Assembly (NCBI GenBank): GCA_964543545.1
Contig: CAZIYT010000004.1
Location: 310,001-374,000, forward strand
DNA from: UBA4416 sp964543545
GTDB lineage: Bacteria > Bacteroidota > Bacteroidia > B-17B0 > Aurantibacillaceae
Reading direction: 5' to 3'
DNA length: 64,000 nucleotides
Position 1 is the first letter of the stretch, and every line of letters begins with the position of its first letter. The notes under the pieces were generated by a model. That model saw only the letters and a program-made list of their open reading frames with translations. It ran no database searches and had not been told where the DNA came from. Shown piece after piece: positions 9,110 through 17,702 of this stretch. Position numbers and translations under genes: made by a program.

Positions 9110-9143
9110 TAAATATAATGCTTTGCAGCCGAATAAGGGCAAA
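9110..9143 (-). promoter_or_regulatory. Probable promoter of htpG
   Basis: On the minus strand, TTTG (9143-9140) is followed after 22 bp by TATATTTA (9117-9110). This is close to the Bacteroidota TTTG / TAnnTTTG form, with the last G replaced by A. The start codon lies about 20 bp downstream. I saw no CIRCE-type or other heat-shock operator. Confidence 0.45.
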
Positions 9144-9196
9144 GGTTATACCAAGCAGGAAAAAGTGACAAAATGGCAAGATGGCTTTTGGATCTG

Positions 9197-9303
9197 TGCG
9201 CCAGGGACAGAGCGGTCTGTTTGAGCTCCTGTGTTTGTCCCGCAGGGCAAACGCAGAGCGAGCCGAGAAGGCCTCACGACATGTCGTGGCGGGCGCCAAA
9301 AAA
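9197..9303. repeat. Dispersed intergenic repeat, copy 1
   Basis: This is a unit of about 105 bp that recurs at 22561-22665. The first 34 bases are identical in both copies (starting TGCGCCAGGGACAGAGCGG). Both then have TTGTCCCGCAGGGCAAA, an AGAGCGAG word, a CACGACATGTCGTG-type palindrome and the end CGGGCGCCAA. It lies between htpG and fabH and contains no convincing gene. Looser relatives of the palindrome occur at 12176-12191 and 15510-15525. Confidence 0.8.
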
Positions 9304-9372
9304 ATAAAATGATAACAGAAATAGTGGGTCAGAAGTCTGATCAACGAAAGGGATTTCTGATGTTGCGATATT

Positions 9373-10359
9373 CTAATAACTCCACTTCAGATAAAGCCCA
9401 CCCCAGGTGAAGCCCGCGCCAAATGTAGTGAGTACGAGGTTGTCGCCTTTTTTGAGCTGGCTTTCCCATTCGGCTAAACAAATCGGTAAGGTGGCAGAAG
9501 TGGTATTGCCGTATTTCTGAATGTTGAGCATCACTTTATCCATGCCAATGCCCATGCGGTTGGCGGTTCCTTCAATGATGCGCTTGTTGGCCTGGTGAGG
9601 CACCAGGAATGCCACATCGTCGGCTGTCAGGTTATTACGCTTCATGATCTCCTCGGCCACGTCGGCCATTTTGATCACAGCTACTTTAAAAACAGCCTGT
9701 CCGTCCATCTCTACATAATGCTGCTTGTTGGTCACCGACTCAATAGAGGAAGGAATGAGGCTGCCGCCTGCCGGCTGATATAAATGTTTTTTGCCCGCTC
9801 CGTCGGAATACATGCGGCTGTCGAGTATGCCGGTGCCGTCGGTGGTTGGCTCCAGTAATACTGCGCCTGCGCCGTCGCCGAATAAAATAGCGGTTTTACG
9901 GTCGGTGAAATCGATGATGCTGCTCATTTTGTCGGCGCCAATCACCAGCACTTTTTTATGAACTCCTGTTTCAATGAATTTAGAAGCGGTAGTGAGCGCG
10001 TAGATAAAGCTGGAGCAGGCGGCCTGGATGTCAAAACTCCAGGCATTGGTAGCGCCGATCATGTCGCCTACGATGTTGGCGGTAGCCGGGTACTGATGAT
10101 CCGGCGTGACGGTGGCTACAATGATTAATTCAATATCGAGCGGGGAAATATTCTTTTTGGCGAGGATCTTTTTGGCGGCTTCGGCGGCCATAAAAGCGGT
10201 GGCCTTGTCCTTATCCTTCAGGATGCGGCGCTCATGAATGCCACTGCGGGTGCGGATCCACTCATCGGTGGTATCCATCATGGTCTCCATCTCTTTGTTT
10301 GTCATGACATAATCCGGAAGATATGCTGAAACTGCTGTAATGGCCGCTGTAATTTTCAT
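9373..10359 (-). CDS. fabH: Beta-ketoacyl-ACP synthase III (FabH)
   Basis: This 328-residue thiolase-fold enzyme starts type II fatty acid synthesis by condensing an acyl-CoA with malonyl-ACP. The catalytic triad is visible: C115 in DIQAACSSFIYAL, H255 in FLVPHQANKRI and N285 in NIQKYGNTTSATLP. The N-terminal TTDEWIRTRSGIHERR is the family CoA-binding stretch. It is cytosolic and full length. It is not next to plsX or acpP, unlike many fabH genes, so it may be one of several copies. Its 5' region carries the leader element described at 10387-10448 and a perfect -7 box at 10465-10472, so transcription should include the leader. Confidence 0.95.
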   Translation of the reverse strand: MKITAAITAVSAYLPDYVMTNKEMETMMDTTDEWIRTRSGIHERRILKDKDKATAFMAAEAAKKILAKKNISPLDIELIIVATVTPDHQYPATANIVGDMIGATNAWSFDIQAACSSFIYALTTASKFIETGVHKKVLVIGADKMSSIIDFTDRKTAILFGDGAGAVLLEPTTDGTGILDSRMYSDGAGKKHLYQPAGGSLIPSSIESVTNKQHYVEMDGQAVFKVAVIKMADVAEEIMKRNNLTADDVAFLVPHQANKRIIEGTANRMGIGMDKVMLNIQKYGNTTSATLPICLAEWESQLKKGDNLVLTTFGAGFTWGGLYLKWSY

Positions 10360-10386
10360 AGGTAGATGTTATTGTTCTTAGTTGTC

Positions 10387-10448
10387 ATATGGTATAGCCA
10401 TATTCCTTAATTTGCAATTTTGGTGAGGTAATATGGCTATTTCATAAG
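10387..10448 (-). promoter_or_regulatory. Shared inverted-repeat leader element, copy 1 (upstream of fabH)
   Basis: Read towards fabH, the element begins ATGAAATAGCCAT (10445-10433). After a 33-nt spacer it has GGCTATACCAT (10399-10389), then an A-rich tail to the start codon at 10359. The arms pair as AUAGCCAUAUU with AAUAUGGCUAU. The same element, in the same orientation to the gene and at the same distance, precedes the glutathione peroxidase and the isoaspartyl peptidase. A perfect -7 box TACATTTG (10472-10465, minus) lies just upstream, so the element is probably in the 5' UTR. Confidence 0.7.
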
Positions 10449-10595
10449 ACTTGTGCTTATGCTACAAATGTATTCCGGACGGTCTCAACTAAAGAATTAA
10501 AATAAAATTACCTTACGGCATCTAAAATCAATTTTATAATGCTAAATTTGCTATAAGGCCTATAAAATAAGAATTCTTACTATTTTATTTATACG

Positions 10596-12155
10596 ATGTC
10601 TAACGTTAAATCCGATCAGTTATTCAACCTCATTCAGTCTCTTTCCAAGGGAGAAAAGCGCTTTTTTAAGCTCTATGTGTCCCGTTCGGGAGAGGCGGCC
10701 TGTAAAAAGTTTATCACACTCTTTGATGCCATCGAAAAGCAAAAAGTGTACGATGAGGAAAAGATCCTGAAAAAAGAAAAGTCCCTACTTCCACAGCAAT
10801 TGCCCAATCTTAAAACCAACCTGTATTTTCAATTACTCAAGAGCCTGCGCCTCTGCAACAGCAATAACCTGCGCAGCATCCGCATGATGGAGCTGATCGA
10901 CTATGCCCGGCTGTTGTATAGCAAATGCCTCTACAAGGAATGCGTGAAGATGATTGATAAGGCCAAGAAAATGGCTATTGGCAACGATCAGTCGGTCTTC
11001 CTGCTGGAGATCCTGGAAATCGAAAAACTGGTGATCTCCAAAACCCACGATGCCGGCAACGAAGAACGCGTGAACCAGATCATTCACGAAACGGCCAAGG
11101 TGACGGAAAGTATCCGCAACATCAACCTCTTCTCCAACCTCTCCATGAAGCTCGATTCCTATTATAAAAAATCGGGCTTTGTGCGTAACCAGCGCGACCA
11201 GGAAAAAGTGACGCGCTTCTTCACGGCCAGTTTGCCGGAGTATAAGCTGGAAAGCCTGTCGTTCCAGGAAAAATTATACCTCTACAAATCCTACGTGAGC
11301 TTTTACTTTTTTATCCGTGATTTTAAGGAAGGTTATTTCTACGCCAAAAAGCTGGTGGGCCTGTTTGAGGAGCAGCCGGAAATGCAGGTGCTGAAGCCCG
11401 AGATGTACATCAAGTCGCTGAACAGCTTGCTGGCCGTGCAAACCAAGCTCTTCCGCTACAATGAATTTTCGGAAACGCTGAAGCGCCTGGTGGCCATTAA
11501 GCGCGATGGCAAGATCAACCTCACCGAAAACCTGAACCTCAATTTATTCAAAGCCATTTACATCCATGAGATCAACCGGCACTTTATGCTGGGCGAGTTT
11601 AAGTCCGGAACCCGCATTGTGGCTGCCCTCGAAGGCGAGCTCAATAAATTCATTCCGCGGCTCGACAAGCACTCGGTCATGTTGTTTTATTATAAGATCG
11701 CCTGCCTGTATTTCGGATGCGGCAATTACCGCACGGGCCTGAGCTGGCTGAACAAGATCACCAACGAGCGGGAGATTGCCCTGCGCGAGGATCTTCATTC
11801 CTTTTCCCGGATCCTTTCGCTCATCAGCCATTTCGAGCTGGGCAATGATGATCTGGTGGAATCCTATATCCGCTCAACTTACCGGTATTTCATCAAGCGT
11901 GGCGATCTCTCGCTGTACCAGAAATACATCCTCGACTTCCTCAAAGGGCTCCTGATCGCCAAAGAGGTGAAGAACGTGCAGAGCAGGTTCATGCTGCTGA
12001 AAGAGCAAATGGAATCGCTTCAGAAAAATAAATTCGAACGCCGTGCCTTTTTGTATTTCGATATTATCTCCTGGCTCGAAAGTAAGATCACCCGGCGCCC
12101 GGTACAGGGCATCATTAAGGAGAAAGTTACGGAGCGCTTGAAGCTGGCGGCTTAA
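10596..12155 (+). CDS. Alpha-solenoid (TPR-like) cytosolic protein of unknown function
   Basis: The product is 519 residues with no signal peptide or membrane segment. It begins SDQLFNLIQSLSKGEKRFFKLYVSR and is almost wholly helical. Repeated helix pairs recur from about 100 to 500, such as YARLLYSKCLYKECVKMIDKA and YKIACLYFGCGNYRTGLSWL; they resemble degenerate tetratricopeptide repeats. I do not recognise a named family. The N-terminal 80 residues look like a separate small helical domain. The gene stands alone, divergent from fabH and convergent with the caspase fusion. A scaffold role is a guess from the fold only. Confidence 0.8.
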   Translation: MSNVKSDQLFNLIQSLSKGEKRFFKLYVSRSGEAACKKFITLFDAIEKQKVYDEEKILKKEKSLLPQQLPNLKTNLYFQLLKSLRLCNSNNLRSIRMMELIDYARLLYSKCLYKECVKMIDKAKKMAIGNDQSVFLLEILEIEKLVISKTHDAGNEERVNQIIHETAKVTESIRNINLFSNLSMKLDSYYKKSGFVRNQRDQEKVTRFFTASLPEYKLESLSFQEKLYLYKSYVSFYFFIRDFKEGYFYAKKLVGLFEEQPEMQVLKPEMYIKSLNSLLAVQTKLFRYNEFSETLKRLVAIKRDGKINLTENLNLNLFKAIYIHEINRHFMLGEFKSGTRIVAALEGELNKFIPRLDKHSVMLFYYKIACLYFGCGNYRTGLSWLNKITNEREIALREDLHSFSRILSLISHFELGNDDLVESYIRSTYRYFIKRGDLSLYQKYILDFLKGLLIAKEVKNVQSRFMLLKEQMESLQKNKFERRAFLYFDIISWLESKITRRPVQGIIKEKVTERLKLAA

Positions 12156-12177
12156 CAGGCTGCCCTTGACTTCGGGT

Positions 12178-12242
12178 CACGACAAGTTGTGATCAGTCGA
12201 CGAGTGGTGGCTGTCCCGGGAGCTCTCGGCACGAAGCCACCA
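12178..12242. repeat. Convergent spacer with inverted repeats
   Basis: The 105 bp between two convergent stops holds TGGTGGCT (12205-12212) pairing with AGCCACCA (12235-12242). It also holds TCACGACAAGTTGTGA (12177-12192), a relative of the palindrome in the 105-bp dispersed repeat. There is no T run, so use as a terminator is uncertain. Confidence 0.35.
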
Positions 12243-12260
12243 TGGTCTGTTATATGCTTC

Positions 12261-14063
12261 CTAGCCAAGATTCAAAAACGGCACATTGGCATTTACTTTC
12301 ACTGCGGGTCCGACGATCTGCGGCGTTTGCTGGTAACCCAGCTCTGCCAGCTGTTTCGAGGTGATCTCGATCAGCTCTTTAAAACTCACTGTCTTGTGCG
12401 CCTTTTGGCGGTTGATGTCGCGAAGGATGGTGGTGAGCGAATAGGTAAAGGCACCATAAGAAGTCACACCATGCCTGTATTCGTAGGAATATTCTTTTTC
12501 CATACAGGCCTCAATGACCAGCGGCATAAAGGGCCCCATCGTACCGTATTTCTTTTTGGCTTCTGCAAACTCATCCACTTCCGACCATAGGGAGATCGCC
12601 CTGCCGAAGCGCTGTGTGCCGCCGCCTTCGCCGGTAAATAGCTCTGTTTTTTTGGTGCTTTTGGCAAATAAATTCTTTTTGGCAAGGTCCTGCTCGCGCT
12701 GGATCCACATCTGGCGTTTGGCATCCCATTTAATGGTGCGGTGGCGGATATCATCCGGCGGGTTCAGCCCACGGGCCTTGAAGCCCGCATCGCGCGTCAT
12801 GCCTCCCGAGTGGCAGCAATCCAGGATTGTGACGAAATCAACACCATAAGGCACCTGGCTATACGATTTTAAAAATTCCTTATCGGTATAAGCATTCTCA
12901 CGCTTCCAGTCGAAATCGTAGGTCACGAGGCATTCATCCAGGTGATCGTCGTCGATGCCATCAGCATCAGAAGACGGGATCTGTGCGCCATGCCCGCTGT
13001 AATAGAAAATGCGGGTATCGCCGTTCTGTGCATCTTTCAGAAGCCAGTCCATCATGGTCCGGAGGTTTCCGCTGGTGGCACGCTCATTCAGTACCACTTT
13101 AATTTCGGAGGGATCGAAGCCCATTTCCTGCAGCACTTCGCTCATCCGGAACACATCATTCACACAGCCGTTCAGCTGGTTTTCAGGAAGCGGATAATCG
13201 TTGATGCCGATGAGTAAAGCCTTACGTTGTGTGCCGCTGCTTTTTGATTTCTGAGGAAGCGCAGCGGTATTCGGCATCAGCACCGGGTTGAGTTTTTCGA
13301 GCATGGATTTCAGGGCGCGCTCAGTTGTATGAAGTGATTTGAGAATGTTCGGCCAGCCTTCCAGCAAAGCCGCCGGGTGCGACATGTAGGTCGTTACCTC
13401 GTGATTTTTGATCGGGTTGCTCTCCTTAAAAGGCGTCTCGATCTGCGAGTAATTGATGCTGTCGATATCAATGGATTCGTAGGCAAAGACATAATCGTAA
13501 GGATTATGAAAATTGAACCAGTGCCTGATGTTGAGAGGCATGAGGGTGCCGCCGAATAGCTTAAGCAGGGCAGGGTGACCGATCTGTGAGCCGGAGGTGA
13601 CGAGTGTGAGATCCCTGTAGGTGCCTTTCACAGCTTCCTGGCGGAGCAGGTCGTAGGTGAGCAAGGTCCCCAGGCTATGGCAATACACGAGGTCCGGTTT
13701 TTCTTCATCCAGGAATGTTTTCAGGCGATCGCACAGTTCTTTGCGCAATTCCTCATCCTGCGCAAACTGCACCACCATGCCCGCATACCAGCGGATGGCG
13801 CCGTCTTTCCCGAAGATGTCGCGCTCTTTGAACAAGGCTACGGTGATCCAGTCTTTGATCAGTTTCGCGATCGTTACAAGGTATTTGATCCCGTTCTTTT
13901 TTTCATATTTTTCGAAGATGTCGTCAATCTTCAGAAATTCGAAGCTGAGCTCCTGCGGTCCCATTCCCAAAGCGGAGGAGATGCCTTTTATCCAATCGTC
14001 TTTCCAGAGATGCATGGAGGCGTCTTTGCCGCCAATGCCATGAATGCATACTACTTTTTTCAT
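12261..14063 (-). CDS. Alpha/beta-hydrolase-caspase (peptidase C14) fusion protein
   Basis: The product is 600 residues in two parts. Residues 1-250 look like a lipase or esterase: an N-terminal strand ending HGIGG (oxyanion loop), nucleophile elbow CHSLGT with S130, and a possible catalytic H229 in YMSHPA. Residues 280-600 are a caspase-like peptidase: KALLIGINDYPLPENQLNGC (281-300) opens the fold, H358 in YYSGHGAQ and C417 in ILDCCHSGG form the dyad, and acidic DADGIDDDHLDE lies between them. No signal peptide is seen, so it is cytosolic. Bacterial caspases are often proteolytic effectors in anti-phage or cell-death modules. Neighbours are RhuM (same strand, upstream) and an alpha-solenoid protein. 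The function here is inferred. Confidence 0.88.
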   Translation of the reverse strand: MKKVVCIHGIGGKDASMHLWKDDWIKGISSALGMGPQELSFEFLKIDDIFEKYEKKNGIKYLVTIAKLIKDWITVALFKERDIFGKDGAIRWYAGMVVQFAQDEELRKELCDRLKTFLDEEKPDLVYCHSLGTLLTYDLLRQEAVKGTYRDLTLVTSGSQIGHPALLKLFGGTLMPLNIRHWFNFHNPYDYVFAYESIDIDSINYSQIETPFKESNPIKNHEVTTYMSHPAALLEGWPNILKSLHTTERALKSMLEKLNPVLMPNTAALPQKSKSSGTQRKALLIGINDYPLPENQLNGCVNDVFRMSEVLQEMGFDPSEIKVVLNERATSGNLRTMMDWLLKDAQNGDTRIFYYSGHGAQIPSSDADGIDDDHLDECLVTYDFDWKRENAYTDKEFLKSYSQVPYGVDFVTILDCCHSGGMTRDAGFKARGLNPPDDIRHRTIKWDAKRQMWIQREQDLAKKNLFAKSTKKTELFTGEGGGTQRFGRAISLWSEVDEFAEAKKKYGTMGPFMPLVIEACMEKEYSYEYRHGVTSYGAFTYSLTTILRDINRQKAHKTVSFKELIEITSKQLAELGYQQTPQIVGPAVKVNANVPFLNLG

Positions 14064-14214
14064 AAGAGGTTATTTTTGGTTTGTTATTTTTCCTGTTATA
14101 ATCCGGCTTAACCAAACTGTGGAGGCAGGCAAAAAAATGCAGGGTAGTCTGGAAGCACCGGAGAGGACCGGTACCAAAGCTAAGACATGTTCACCAACCG
14201 GCAATGGGAAGAGG

Positions 14215-14232
14215 CACGTGATTTTTCACGTG
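14215..14232. repeat. Small perfect hairpin between rhuM and the caspase gene
   Basis: CACGTGA (14215-14221) and TCACGTG (14226-14232) form a 7-bp stem around a T4 loop. It lies 44 bp past the rhuM stop and 150 bp before the caspase start on the minus strand. It could attenuate read-through or be an operator for the caspase gene. No T run follows. Confidence 0.35.
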
Positions 14233-14275
14233 AAAGGGAGGGGAGAAATGCAGGGGAGCTTAGGCGGAGGGCAAC

Positions 14276-15307
14276 TTAGGCATGCTGAACCGCTTTTATT
14301 TTTTTGACCTGTTCAACGGTTTTATCAAAGTCCGATCTGAATTCCTGGTCCTGTTTCACTCTGAATTTTGCATATTCTTTTTCTGCGATTTTTGCGGCGA
14401 TCTCATGCTTCACTTTCCCGGTATCGTTGATGAGCTCATACTCGTTGAATTGCAGGAAGGCATCCAGCTTTGAGGCCCAGCCGGCCATTTTGAGGGCAAC
14501 GCCTCTTTGCACCAGGTTTTCCGCATAATCCAGGTACATCGATACCAGGCGGTTCAGGTCGTCCGACTCTTCTTTGGTGAGGTAATTTTTGGCAACGCCA
14601 ATATCCGTTTTGATGATCTTGCCACCTTTCGCGGCATTTTTCCAGGTGGTTAAGCCCATATTCGGCAGGTCGGCCTTTGCCCTCAGCTGGATCAGCTCGG
14701 CGGCGGTATGCTGATGAATGGCCCAATGCAGCTTGTTTTGCACCGTGGCGTAAAATTTTTGTGTGATCGGGGAGTTGACGTCGTAGTCGATGCTTTCCGC
14801 GTACAGGTCGGTGACTTTCTGATAGAACATCCGCTCCGATGCCCTGATCTCCTTGATCCGCTCCAGCAATTCGGAGAAGTAGTCCTTTCCGAAGAGCTCT
14901 TTGCCCTGCTTGAAGCGTTCGTCGTCCATCACAAAGCCCTTGATCAGGTATCCTTTCAGGGTTTTGGTCGACCACATCCTGAACTGGGTGGCCTCATAGG
15001 AATTTACCCGGTAGCCTATGGCAATAATCACGTCCAGGTTGTAAAAATCAACCTGCCGTTCCACGTCGCGGGTGCCCTCGGTTTGAACTATCCGGATTTT
15101 CCGGACAGTTGAATCCCTCTCCAACTCCTTGGAATTGAAGATGTTTTGGATATGTTCGCTGACCGTTCTCACATCGACGTTAAAAATCTGGCCGATGTTC
15201 TTTTGTGAGGTCCAGACCGTTTCCCGGTCCCTGTCAGCGATGATGGCAATATTGGCTTTTCCATCTTTGCCGCTGTAAAATAAAAAATCACTTTCCGGTA
15301 TTTCCAT
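14276..15307 (-). CDS. rhuM: RhuM family protein
   Basis: I start this at the ATG at 15307 (MEIPESDFLFYSG, 343 residues); the ATG at 15349 would add a hydrophobic leader not seen in the family. RhuM hallmarks are visible: an N-terminal winged-helix-like region with VWTSQKNIGQIFNVDVRTV (about 31-49), then VDFYNLDVIIAIGYRVNS and ATQFRMWSTKTLKGYLIKGF. The C-terminal half is helical. The family was named from a Salmonella pathogenicity island; its members are cytosolic, probably DNA-binding, and often sit in accessory or restriction-modification loci. Here it is followed by the caspase fusion on the same strand. An inverted repeat overlaps its upstream region. Confidence 0.9.
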   Translation of the reverse strand: MEIPESDFLFYSGKDGKANIAIIADRDRETVWTSQKNIGQIFNVDVRTVSEHIQNIFNSKELERDSTVRKIRIVQTEGTRDVERQVDFYNLDVIIAIGYRVNSYEATQFRMWSTKTLKGYLIKGFVMDDERFKQGKELFGKDYFSELLERIKEIRASERMFYQKVTDLYAESIDYDVNSPITQKFYATVQNKLHWAIHQHTAAELIQLRAKADLPNMGLTTWKNAAKGGKIIKTDIGVAKNYLTKEESDDLNRLVSMYLDYAENLVQRGVALKMAGWASKLDAFLQFNEYELINDTGKVKHEIAAKIAEKEYAKFRVKQDQEFRSDFDKTVEQVKKIKAVQHA

Positions 15308-15337
15308 AAAAGCTAAATTATAATCCAAAATTAGTGC

Positions 15338-15365
15338 AAAATGTAGCAAGTGTTTGCTACGTTTT
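15338..15365. promoter_or_regulatory. Operator-like inverted repeat upstream of rhuM
   Basis: GTAGCAA (15343-15349) and TTGCTAC (15354-15360) are exact inverted copies around GTGT, extended by AAAA and TTTT on the outside. It sits 31 bp before the rhuM start. Size and place fit a dimeric repressor site, possibly autoregulation by RhuM. Confidence 0.45.
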
Positions 15366-15479
15366 GTAGATTTTTGAAAAATAGGGCTAATGCTTAGGTG
15401 TTTAGAAGGGTGTCGAGGCCGGGTATGGGAAGTTTTTGGATTTAAAAGGTAAAATTTTCAATTAAAAACTTTTTTATTG

Positions 15480-15720
15480 AGTATCTCATCAGGGCGTGCC
15501 GTCACGACGCATCGTGACCGTCAGGCTTTACGTTCCTCCCGATAGTTATCGGGACCTTCACGCGTGTTTACCTGAAAGTTATGCGATTAACCTGTTGAGC
15601 AGTGTATGGCTGCGTCAGCGTTCCGATAGCTATCGGAAGTAGCGAAAATCCTCCTGGAGGCTGAGGCCCTCGAAGCCCCGGGAGATTGCAGCGGAAAGCG
15701 CGCCCGGGCGCCCAAAAGCA
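15480..15720. repeat. Intergenic repeat cluster in the 15350-15839 gap
   Basis: This gap of about 490 bp contains no supported gene. It holds several palindromic words: CACGACGCATCGTG (15511-15524), CCCGATAGTTATCGGG (15538-15553) and CCGATAGCTATCGG (15621-15634). A GC-rich tract ending CGCCCGGGCGCCCAAAA (15701-15717) resembles the ends of the repeats at 2394 and 9303. A -7 box for the next gene is at 15803-15810. Confidence 0.6.
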
Positions 15721-15802
15721 TAAAATTATAAATGCCCGATTTCCGCAAAATGATCTCTTGTCCGACAGCATTATGGGCAGATTTAATGAACTGTATTATT
15801 TA

Positions 15803-15810
15803 TACCTTTG
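15803..15810 (+). promoter_or_regulatory. -7 promoter element for the PHP-type gene
   Basis: TACCTTTG is an exact match to TAnnTTTG and lies 29 bp before the ATG at 15840. I see no good TTTG -33 element at the usual distance. Confidence 0.45.
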
Positions 15811-15839
15811 TGGTAACAGATCTCTAAATTTCAGCTACC

Positions 15840-17702
15840 ATGCTCAGGCCATCGTTTGTACTCCTTTTCATCCTTGGAGCTTTTATAGTAAGGCCTGCAA
15901 AGGCTCAAACCTATAATTATTATTTCGGTAATATCCACGCGCACTCATCCTATTCCGACGGAAACCAGGACAGCGCCACCTCGCTGATGACAAAGCCTTT
16001 GCAGGATTTTAATTATGCGAGGGCCTCCCAGCATATTGATTTTTATGGTATTTCGGAGCACAACCACTACAGCGCAGGCATGACCAATCCTGTGAATTTT
16101 CACCGGGGAATCGCCGATGCCAACACCGCCAATGTGGACGGCTCTTTTGTAGCCTTGTACGGTATGGAGTGGGGCGTTATTTCCGGTGGCGGGCATGTGA
16201 TCGTGTATGGCTACGATTCGCTGATGGGCTGGGATAGCAATGATTATGACGTTTATGTGGCAGAGGATGATTACGCTTCTTTATGGAAGAAGATCAATGA
16301 AAAGCCGGGCTCTTTTGCTTACCTGGCGCATCCGCAGGCTTCTGACTACGATAATTTATTTACAACTGCTTCCACCGTGATGGCCGATAATGCCATTGTG
16401 GGAATGGCTGCCAGGAGTGGTCCCGCGGCATCCACCAATTCCTCTTATTCCAATCCTTCTACCGGGAATTATATTTCACGGTATAACGATGCCCTTAAAA
16501 GAGGCTATCACCTGGGCGTAGGGCTGGATCATGATTCGCACAACTCTGTCTTCGGCCGCCAGACAGCGGGCAGGTTAGTGGTGCTGGCGCCGGCCCTGAC
16601 CCGCGCCGATATTTTAGATGCCCTCCGGAACATGCGTTTTTACAGCTCCGACGACTGGAACCTGAAAGTGAATTTTTCCATCGCCGGCCAGCCTATGGGC
16701 AGCACCATGACTCATACCGGCACTCCTGTCATTAGCGTTTCGGTAACCGATGCAGATGCGGAAAATGTATCGAATATTTCGGTGTACTATGGTGTGCCCG
16801 GCAGTGGCGCTAACGCGACCTTACTGACCTCTGCCACCAATACCGCTAATCTGTCTTACACTCATGCGCTTTCTAATAATACCAGCTATTACTATTATGT
16901 AAGGGTCACACAGGCCGACGGAAATATTGCCTGGACCTCGCCGATCTGGTACAGCCGCAACGATGCGTTAACGAATACGCCTCCACTTACTGCTTTTACA
17001 GCGCCTTCGGTTAGTGTTTGTGCCGGAGTGCCGATAACCTTTACCGATAATAGCACCAACGGTCCGGATAGCTGGAGCTGGGCATTGCCGGGCGCTTTGC
17101 CGGCTACTTCCGCTAATCAAAACGTATCGGCTACCTATTACACGGCAGGAACCTATACGGTGAGTTTGACGACCTCCAATGCTTTCGGGGCAGGTGCCAT
17201 AATCACTAAAACCATTACTGTGTCTCCTGCGCCTGTAGTGGTCCTTAGTTCAGTGACTATTTGTGAGGGCGCTACGGCTGTTCTGACGGCCTCAGGAGCC
17301 TCTACCTATACCTGGAATACCGGGGCTTCGGGAGCTTCGATTACACTCACGCCAACGGTTTCCGCCTTGTATACGGTAACCGGTTTTTTAAACGGATGTT
17401 CAGCCAAGACCAATGCTTTTGTTATTGTAAAATCCTGCACAAGCGTGGAGGAGCAGCTAAGAGAAAGTGTGAAGCTTTATCCGAATCCGGCCAATCAATT
17501 CCTGTCGCTTGATTTCGGTCCTTTAAGCGGACAAAGAACCATTGAAGTATACGACAACACAGGAAAACAGGTCTTGTCGCATACCGGCACAGATCCTTTG
17601 CTAAGCTTCGATCTGGCTCCATTGGCCAATGGCATTTATATGGTAAAAGTGACGATGGAGAACAGCGTGTATTTTACGGAGAAAGTGGTGGTGGAGAGGT
17701 AG
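15840..17702 (+). CDS. Exported PHP-like metallohydrolase with Ig/PKD domains and T9SS type A sorting domain
   Basis: The product is 620 residues with a signal peptide ending RPAKAQ. The N-terminal domain (24-270) resembles PHP/CehA phosphoesterases: HAH at 33-35 in GNIHAHSSYSDG, E74-H75 in GISEHNHY, H163 in YLAHPQ and the DHDSH cluster near 234, together a likely metal site. A beta domain (about 275-375), a PKD domain (about 385-465, with TFTDNSTNGPDSWSW) and one Ig-like module (470-535) follow. The tail from 543 (VKLYPNPANQFLSLDF to FTEKVVVER) is a T9SS type A sorting domain. It should be a cell-surface or secreted phosphoesterase; the substrate is unknown. Confidence 0.88.
   Translation: MLRPSFVLLFILGAFIVRPAKAQTYNYYFGNIHAHSSYSDGNQDSATSLMTKPLQDFNYARASQHIDFYGISEHNHYSAGMTNPVNFHRGIADANTANVDGSFVALYGMEWGVISGGGHVIVYGYDSLMGWDSNDYDVYVAEDDYASLWKKINEKPGSFAYLAHPQASDYDNLFTTASTVMADNAIVGMAARSGPAASTNSSYSNPSTGNYISRYNDALKRGYHLGVGLDHDSHNSVFGRQTAGRLVVLAPALTRADILDALRNMRFYSSDDWNLKVNFSIAGQPMGSTMTHTGTPVISVSVTDADAENVSNISVYYGVPGSGANATLLTSATNTANLSYTHALSNNTSYYYYVRVTQADGNIAWTSPIWYSRNDALTNTPPLTAFTAPSVSVCAGVPITFTDNSTNGPDSWSWALPGALPATSANQNVSATYYTAGTYTVSLTTSNAFGAGAIITKTITVSPAPVVVLSSVTICEGATAVLTASGASTYTWNTGASGASITLTPTVSALYTVTGFLNGCSAKTNAFVIVKSCTSVEEQLRESVKLYPNPANQFLSLDFGPLSGQRTIEVYDNTGKQVLSHTGTDPLLSFDLAPLANGIYMVKVTMENSVYFTEKVVVER

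Noticed and set aside
9069..9344. Minus-strand frame of 91 codons upstream of htpG
   Set aside because: It runs through the dispersed repeat and the htpG promoter and overlaps the htpG start.
12261..15365. Complete named anti-phage system
   Set aside because: Only a caspase fusion and RhuM are present; no sensor, nucleotide cyclase, restriction or toxin-antitoxin gene accompanies them.
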